The position numbers and the translations under genes were made by a program. A stretch of 64,000 nucleotides of DNA from Hymenopellis radicata (lineage: Eukaryota > Basidiomycota > Agaricomycetes > Agaricales > Physalacriaceae): positions 124,001 through 188,000 of the forward strand of contig JADNRX010000067.1 in the NCBI GenBank assembly GCA_015501595.1. The letters run 5' to 3'. Position 1 is the stretch's first letter; every line of letters begins with the position of its first letter. Shown here in pieces: positions 57,001 to 64,000 of the stretch. Under the pieces are notes generated by a model. That model made no database searches, was not told the origin of the DNA, and saw nothing but the letters and a program-made list of their open reading frames with translations.

Positions 57001-59306
57001 TCCGCTGACTGGGAGACTTCCTTCTCGATGTTCTTTATCCGAATTACAACAATCATGCGACCTCGCTTTTTCATACCTTTTGTCTATGTCTTTGCTCGTT
57101 TGTGTCTTGTTACTCTTTTATTCACTGCACTACGAACTCTTCCATTTCCTGTTGATTTCTTGCTTACCAAACTGTTCAGTGGACATCGTCTATACCGCAT
57201 TTCTGATCTGACCATAGTGTCGCTCTACGATATCCTGTCTTATTCATGCATCTGTAACTTCTCGAATAGACGCTCTGGAGCGCGCTAGCACGTCCCAACT
57301 CGCCAGTTCATCTTGGAATCCAGTTCTTCTGTTGCAGATCCTTCACCGCTTTCGCGATTCTGAGGACAACAGTCGGCAGAGAACACTAGTCATGACTCGT
57401 TCCACAGCAAAGACGTGGACACATATCGCACCGGATAAGTGCGCCCATTAGCCAGAAAGGTCAAGGCTCGAATTTTTGCTATTGATTTTGAACCCGGGCT
57501 ATCAAGTATCATTGACGACTTACTCTATTTCATCCACCCCACGTCGTAACTCCTCGTCTCGGCAATGTCGATGCTCAAGGAGCTTCCATCCTAAGAGGGA
57601 GACCGCGCCAACACGACCTCGAGATACAACGCGACCAACCAGTGGGAGTGCTCAATTCGTGTTCTGTGAACCAGAGGATTATTGTAATCGCTTTGCGTGA
57701 GGATTCCTCCCTCGGAAAACAAGAGTTTTGGCAGGGAGCAACAAGTTCATACCTCAACGCTAGAGCGGCACTAGACAGAAAGAGCACTTTAACGTGCCGA
57801 GGACAGATGCCTCAGCTGGTACTGTACACATAGGTTGAGAACGCCCATTTTTCATGCCAGTACCATTCAATTTCGCCCTGCAGCAATCTGTAGCCTGGCA
57901 AGTCGTCCGAGTCTTGTTTGTTAGAATGCTGACCACCGGTGGTGTAACGCGGACGGGTAGCGCACTGGCAGCGAGTAGACGCCCGCATTACTTAGTACAC
58001 CACTTGCTCAAAGGTGCATGGTTATTTTTTGGTCAGGTTGTACGTGCGACTCCAAAGTGACTGGTCATAAGTAGGTCGGTATCTCCTAGTCAGCTTCGAC
58101 GTGGACGTGTATCTTAGTTGGTAAGCGTTTACATGGCGAGCGTCTTGAAGTTTTTATCTCACGCGCGCCAGCGGAGTGGCCCCGCGATTCAAATAAGTAC
58201 GCAAAGGGCTTCTCCGATTCATGTCGCACGAAAGTGCCATTTCGATCGCCTTGAAGCGGTATACTATCTCTTAGCGGATACGTGTTCAGCCTGAGGTGGA
58301 AGTATAGAGGAGCTTTTCTCGTTTTGGCTTGAGGATAACAAGGACTCTGGACTGCCCAAGAACAAAAGTCCACTGCATCCCTCAGCCTCACAAGTTGCGA
58401 AAATAATGCGCCTGGTCCATCTTGAGATGAAGTGACAGATGTTTTTCCAAGTTGTTCTCTTTTTGCGAGGCTAGATTCAGTCGCGATGGAAGCCAAGAAG
58501 CATGCTGTATCCTGGTGTTTAATCCTTAGGCCTGGGGCGCGCAACCGGACGTGGACGCATGTCTCAATGGATAAGTGTTTGCGTACAGTCTCCGAGCTAT
58601 TCGTTTTTGCTCTGCTGTTCGGCAAGTAGCCTGTAGTGGTTGTGTGATAAAAAAAATGACTGCCCTTACTAGGCTAAACTAAGATGAAACCTCGTGTTGT
58701 TGGAAGCTCATGGGCTCATTCACAAGACCTAGAGATGCGTAAAAATCTGTCAATTGAACGATAAGTAGACATGTTATCCGATTGACCAGATACGCCTGTC
58801 AGACAGCTGGTGGATATGGCACAGGACAGATGCCGGCTTGCACATTCGAACCCAGGCTGGGTGTAGGAAGGGTATGTATCATGAAGGAGTACACGTATAG
58901 TAGACAAGACGACGTGCGGGAGGGAGATCCTCGATGGAAGGCATAGCGCGAGGAGGGACTCTTCATCTTGGACCTGCTCAGTGGTGATTCGGAACGACGG
59001 ACCAAAGGCAATACACGTTCCTCATGGATACGAGAGATGAGGAAGACGCGCATGGATAACGGAGACTGGGACGGCGCAAGCACGGGACTGAAACGGAGGG
59101 CCGACGAACGGTAGGAAGAGGTTTCTGGTCAAAGGTTGCCTAGGAGGCGCCCAAAGAGCTGAAGACGTGTATCCATGCCGATCGCTCCGTTAAACAGAGG
59201 AAAGACGAGCGAGCTTGCCGCCGGACAGACGGTGTCGTCCTACCGCCAACACTTTCGGTTGCGAGGACTACAAAGCGAGTATTAGCCATGTCTCTTGCCA
59301 ATTCGC

Positions 59307-59340
59307 TATGGACGCGTGTCTCAGTGGATAAATGTCCATA
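59307..59340 (+). repeat. Stem-loop motif, TATGGAC/GTCCATA form
   Basis: Perfect seven-base arms around GCGTGTCTCAGTGGATAAAT. Homologous to 28420-28449, which has TGGACA/TGTCCA. Confidence 0.75.
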
Positions 59341-59840
59341 TGGTGCCGAAGTTGTTCCAAGTGTCAAATTTTTAGTCCTGAGCCGGTCTGCATATTACTC
59401 TTGGAATCTAGCCAGCGGAACGTTGAAGTATAGCAGAAACAGCGGCGCGCGTGTCCATCTCGGTTCTGCTGATGGCAGGAAGGAAGAAAGGACACTGGTG
59501 GCTGTGTTGGTGCTTGGTTCCGACAATCACTAGAGGACGCGTATCCCAACGATAAAGTGTTCCATTCAGTTGTTCGTCAGATGTCCCATTATTTTTCTTG
59601 TTCACATCGAAGGATGGGCTAGTCTCACTTCCAGGTGGCGAGCGACACCAACTTTCGCTGAGAAGCAGGAATCACGAACCAGTGCCTGAGAGCCTTTTGC
59701 TTCGCCCTATGGTACTAGGTCGAATTCAGTAACAAGAATCAATTGACCAATAGCGCACGGTAGTCTATATCCGAGACGCCTAGAGGAATGTCCTGCACGA
59801 TCGTCTTTTTGCGCAACACCCTCGCTCGGGAGAAGAACGC

Positions 59841-61270
59841 TGAGAATGCCACCTTGGAAGACACTAAAGGATTCGGTTGGAGCGAGAAGAAAGCAGCACT
59901 TTTGGTCCTGACGTCAAGGTTGATATATGTAGACGTGTACCTCAGCTGGTAAGCGTCCGTAGTGCTGATTGTTCAAGCTGGTCAATTCTTTTAGTTCGGT
60001 GCTTGTCAAGTGAGTCAGCCCCTCGAGCTCAAGACGCACCAGATAGGGAGACATTGAAGATGAGAGACTGAAAGAAGACCATACAAGCGGTGCATGCGGC
60101 GCCAGACATCGAAACTCTCATCCCGCGCCACGTAAGAAGTCAAATTCAGTATCCGTCTGTACTCAAGGCTATCGAGATGCATAAGAATGGGAGGCTCAGA
60201 ATGATGGCAGGAAGAAACAGTCACCTGTCGTGGATCTGTGCCTCAGCGGATATGTATCCAACAGTAGATGTATGATGGTCAATGTCCCCTTTTTGTTGAG
60301 CCTAGAACATTGCGATAAGAACTGGGCGCGCGCGGAAGTCGAAGGATTGGCATTCACAGAGACATCTATATGCGCATTATTGAATTGAACACTGCCATCC
60401 ACGCAACAGATATCGGCCTGAATCCATCGCCATGCCCTCTCAACACCGGTGCTCCTTCTCAGGTACCGCGAATCCCGTCGCTGTGCCGATCTGTAGCATT
60501 CAATCGTTCTCTCCAAGGTACCCTGTGTCTTTCACAGCTGTTCCCGTTGCCAGTGCCCGTCGCATCCTTTTCACGCATTCCACTGACGCCCCGGGTTCAA
60601 CGCGTCCTTTATGCACGTCGTCCACAGTCAGAGTCACTCTCGGCAAGGCGTTCTCGTTCCCAGAGCGCAGGGGCATGATATGTGGGAGCCAGATTGGTGG
60701 GTGTGGCGGGGTGTGGTGGGAGCCCGGACGGAGGACGACAAGTGTCTCGCCGGAGGCTCGCGGTTGAATGGCCCGACTCACGTCATAGCATCAGGCGTTC
60801 GTGATGCGGAATGACAAGGAATACGAGGCTTATATTTGGAGGCATGAAGCGTCTAGGTTCTCCCTCCACGCTTGTCAACACTGAATCCGGGTTGTGAGAA
60901 AAGGTTGATTTACACAGTAAGATAGAGCCTCACCGGCCTCACCCGTCAAGGAAGAAGAATGACACGTCGCGGTCCAGTGTGGCAAGCAAACATACGCGAG
61001 GATGAGGATGTTCACCCGCATGTAAGGAGGCGCTCGATGCCCTCCCGCCTGCCGTCCTCTTCGACATTCTCAGACGTACAAAAAGTCGTGTCATAACGTG
61101 ATTGAAGGAGTGCGAGGAAGACGCGGGTGCTTGTGATGAAAAAAAAATGTGGAACCTAGAGAACAACCCTCCAGTTAGCCGTTAGACTATACTGAGTAAA
61201 GATCCAGTGCACATTCTGGAAGACTCGGAAGGCCAAAAGAAAGAGATCGGACGAGCGCATATCCCACGAA
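59841..61270 (+). pseudogene. GT61-like remnant and flanking non-coding sequence
   Basis: A short GT61 remnant lies at about 60590-60790 (VVHSQS followed by MICGSQ and WWEPGR, in different frames). Stem-loop motifs lie at 59931 and 60231-60260; the latter has TGGAT/ATCCA arms. CCGTTAGACTATACTGAG occurs at 61179. The rest shows nothing I can support. Confidence 0.45.
60231..60260 (+). repeat. Stem-loop motif, TGGAT/ATCCA form
   Basis: Arms TGGAT (60231-60235) and ATCCA (60256-60260) around CTGTGCCTCAGCGGATATGT. The usual fifth pair C-G is replaced by T-A on both sides. Confidence 0.7.
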
Positions 61271-61271
61271 C

Positions 61272-62945
61272 TTCACGGCCGATCAGCCTAAGGAGGAAGC
61301 AGGTTGAAACTTGCCTGAGCAGAAGAAGAACTAAGAGCGGGGAGGATGCGCATGCTCTGCATTCATGTTTGCCGAATCCAATCGCGAAGCAGAAGCGAGC
61401 AATGGAACGAGAAGAATATTCGGGATTGTCATGGTCGCCTTCGATGCCATGATCCCGAGGCAGTTGAAAGAAAAGAACAAAGCCTAACGGTCTGCATTGA
61501 ACGCAGGGAGGACAGAGAACGTGGACACGTACCTCAGTTGGTAAGTTGCTACGATTCCTCAGCGAAAAGTCTTTTGCCTCTACTTCTGCTCCAACCAAAT
61601 TGAAGCCGACTCGCATCATGGCGTGAATTCAGGTCGCCACGGAGTCGGCTCCCTTCCGTCGAGATGCCCAAGTTGAATGTCGAGTTGATGGTTTGAAAGA
61701 GACGAAGAGCATATGTGACTGCCACACGGTGTCCATCATTTGACAACCTAAACGATCAGCTTTGAGGTGGACGTGTATCGTAGTTGGCAGGATATCCCAG
61801 TCAATAGCAGCTATGTAACGCCTGCGAACTTCGGCGGCGGTCCCAGGATTTTCTATAAGAGTTCCGTGAAAAGGGCAAAACAAAGTTGACACTGGGTTCA
61901 GATGGAAAGACTGAAAAGAATGGACGACATGAGGTGCACGGGCGTCAGAACGAGTACATACGAAAAGAACTCGGCAAGGAGGAAAGCCAGTGAGCGTGTA
62001 TTCGATGAACGAGATGCCAGGCTTGGCAACATAATGATATGGTGTAGTAACAGTAGGGGGGGGGGGTATAGTCCTCGCATTCAACATCTACACAAAGCCA
62101 TTCCCAGCTATGCCGATGTGGACACGCCTTTATCGCAGTGGGTAAGCGCCCATGCCATCATCGAACGTGCGACGGTAGAATTTTTCGTTTGGTCTAGAAG
62201 CAAGTTCAATTCCAACGCGAGTCCATGACGTGCATAAGATGTCCAGCTCGGGCGGTCCCTAGTGACGAGAGAGCCAGTTCCTTCATCGTGGTCATCAGTC
62301 GTGGATTCGAGAGGGCGGTTGAAAGACAGAGGAGAGCGTCTGTGGCTGTGTGGCTTCAGCCTAGCCGGTAAGCGCGAATGGCGAGCGAACGAGACCAGCG
62401 TATATAATATCTGCCTTCATCTCTGTAAGACTGGGTCGTTCATCGTTTGGAGAAGGCAAGACGAACACCATAGACGCGTATTACTATTAGCGTAGCGGAT
62501 AAGCCTCTCTCTGTGAGTCGGGATAAAGAGCATTTTTGGGTGTAAAACGCCAGGACTGCAAGCCACAGGACTCTCGCACATGACCTCTTACACGTCTTTC
62601 CTTGAGGTCTACGTGTGTCAAACTTCTGGCGGACGTGTATCCCAGTCGGTACAGCTCCGTCGCTATGAGAAAGAAGGTTGATATTTTTTCAGTGGTGCTC
62701 GGGCGTCATCGGTTTGGTTATCTTGAACTGGGCGGGGGCGGGTTACGATGTGCTTAGACTCTAAAAGAATGTGGACACGTACCGCAGTTGGTAAGTTTCC
62801 ATCATTATTGCAACGGGGTCAGGGTTTCGAACTATTGTCCATTTTTTGCTGCAACTGAGAGCCGGCTCGCATCATTCATTCTTGCTAGGGAGTCGGCGCC
62901 GTTCCGTGGTCGAACCCAGTACTGAGATGAGGGTCAAAAGGCAGC
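61272..62945. repeat. Segmental duplication, copy D2 (partner 42986-44640)
   Basis: Co-linear with D1, with indels. A G-run of 10 lies at 62058-62067 where D1 has five G. Stem-loop copies at 61520, 61768, 62120, 62480, 62632 and 62771 match those of D1. No intact gene. Confidence 0.8.
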
Positions 62946-62959
62946 AGATGTGGCTGTGC

Positions 62960-63950
62960 TGTCCTGTCCTGCCTGATTGGGAGGGATTACCTCGGGCTAC
63001 TCAGCTTTCCATGTCGCCAACGCCTCGAAGGAAGAGGAAGCGGCCCAGCCACGGCCGAGAGGACCTTACACGGCAACGAGGGAGTCCTCCCACGTCCTCT
63101 TCATAACTCCATGCGAGTACGCGACACTATCACAACCTCGTCGTCGTCGAGCTCTTCTGCCTCATCTGGATATCGATTGCTAGCGCGATCAACGCGTACT
63201 TTATTTCCCTCTATCACCGTTGAGGCCTGAGGTCGAGGAGGACTGGCAGGACCGCGTCGTGCACAGTCAGAGCGCAGGCAATGACAAAGTGTTCCTATTT
63301 CCTCTCGTTCTGCTCATGGACCGCAGTGCATCCCATTGGCGCGTGCTGTGTGGGAGCCAGACTCAGCGCACGACTAGAGGAACTTGCCAGGAAATGGTGG
63401 TGGCATGTGGTGGGAGAGCGTCCGATGGAACGTGCTCGGTCTCGGAGGAGGACAAGATGGTCAGGACTTACGTGTCGCGACAGGGCCTGTCCCGACCAAA
63501 GCTCACAGCCGAATCACACGACTTGCTGATGATTGCGCTCGTGGCGCGGAAGAACAAGGAGTTCGAGGTTTGGGTTGACGGGCTAGCGGGCATTACTGCT
63601 GCAGGAGTCAAGCACGCAGACGCTGTGATGGCGCGGAAGAAGAAGCGGTGCGAGCTGCTGGTGTAAATGGCAGAGACGACGACTAATGAGCTTGCGTAGG
63701 TGGCGAAGACTATGCTCACGGGAACGACTGTGCTATCGCTTGTGAATGCTGTCTTTCGTCAAGGCTGTGGATGTGAAGACGATGGCTATCAGGGCTCTCA
63801 TTGAGCTGTGGGGATCCACGCATGACTGTCACTGGACGAGAGTAATCTGTCGGGCACTGCCTATGCGCATGCTTCCGTAAAGACGTCGAGGAAAAAGCCG
63901 CCGGGCGAAATGAGTCGGTACCAAGTATGACCCCAAGCCGAGAGGTCATA
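62960..63950 (+). pseudogene. GT61-like glycosyltransferase fragment 4
   Basis: Opens with CCTGCCTGATTGGGAGGG. Frame 63220-63666 reads VEEDWQDRVVHSQSAGND, FPLVLLMDRSASHW, CGSQTQRTTR, YVSRQGLSRPKLTAESHD, ALVARKNKEFEVWVDGLAG and GVKHADAVMARKKKRCELLV, then a stop at the same place as the 44645 copy (AAATGGCAGA). Later bases (63700-63850) resemble the GNG and FAHDxHW region in pieces. The shared stop supports a common, already truncated ancestor for these two copies. Confidence 0.7.
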
Positions 63951-63969
63951 CGTGCGAGTGCTGTTGATC

Positions 63970-63998
63970 GGACGCGTATCGCAGTTGGTAAGTGTCGC
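63970..63998 (+). repeat. Stem-loop motif at the window end
   Basis: GGACGCGTATCGCAGTTGG followed by TAAGTGTCGCGC; the copy may continue past the window edge. Confidence 0.55.
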
Positions 63999-64000
63999 GC

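Larger units (their letters stand above)
54360..59840. repeat. Segmental duplication, copy B (partner 22800-29007)
   Basis: Same order as copy A. It keeps the empty site for the 610-bp element (55182-55188). Stem-loop copies at 54457, 57415, 57825, 58100, 58553, 59307 and 59530 sit at the positions equivalent to those in copy A. A minus-oriented relative of the motif follows at about 58768 (GTTATCCGATTGACCAGATA). Confidence 0.85.

Noticed and set aside
1..64000. CRISPR array, bacterial operons or prophage
   Set aside because: Introns, STE3 and fungal element families make the sequence eukaryotic; the dispersed repeats lack regular spacing.

Overview
The window looks like a repeat-rich stretch of a basidiomycete (probably agaricomycete) genome. 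The evidence is short 47-62 bp GT-AG introns, a STE3-type pheromone receptor, a large TPR/UvrD-type helicase, GT61 glycosyltransferase relics, a DUF6729-like/3'-5' exonuclease gene and fungal hAT elements. All calls come from reading the sequence; no database search was possible.

Layout. 0-0.44 kb: right end of a non-autonomous hAT element. 0.9-2.0 kb: LINE reverse-transcriptase relic (minus). 2.4-10.6 kb: a multi-exon superfamily-1 helicase/TPR gene (plus). 12.3-13.8 kb: STE3-like pheromone receptor (plus), tail to tail with a metallo-beta-lactamase-fold hydrolase (minus, 13.9-15.1 kb). 15.9-29.0 kb and 43.0-64.0 kb: a mosaic of diverged segmental duplications holding broken GT61 glycosyltransferase pieces, other decayed genes and more than 40 copies of a short stem-loop motif. 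29.4-43.0 kb: one decayed AT-hook/DUF6729-like/exonuclease gene pierced by mobile elements.

The clearest results are insertions readable to the base. The exonuclease gene carries a 263-bp TA-flanked MITE in a 5' splice site, a 6.7-kb hAT element with the 8-bp target duplication CTTCTATG (itself holding a second hAT element with duplication ATCCCCTC inside its transposase gene), and a 254-bp TA-flanked MITE. At the two exonic sites the host frame continues across the gap when the insert is disregarded. A 610-bp element at 23.6 kb is absent from the duplicate at 55.18 kb, and a 609-bp element with ~110-bp inverted ends sits at 50.68 kb.

The least explained component is the stem-loop family. 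Its arms match GTGGACG...CGTCCAC in various compensated forms around a conserved core near CTCAGTTGGTAAG that resembles a tRNA A-box. Copies are spread over the duplicated regions on both strands. I infer a SINE-like or structured-RNA repeat, but its nature is open.

Six independent one-base losses at short homopolymers break the frames of three unrelated conserved genes (helicase, STE3, exonuclease gene). This suggests residual assembly errors may explain part of the apparent gene decay.
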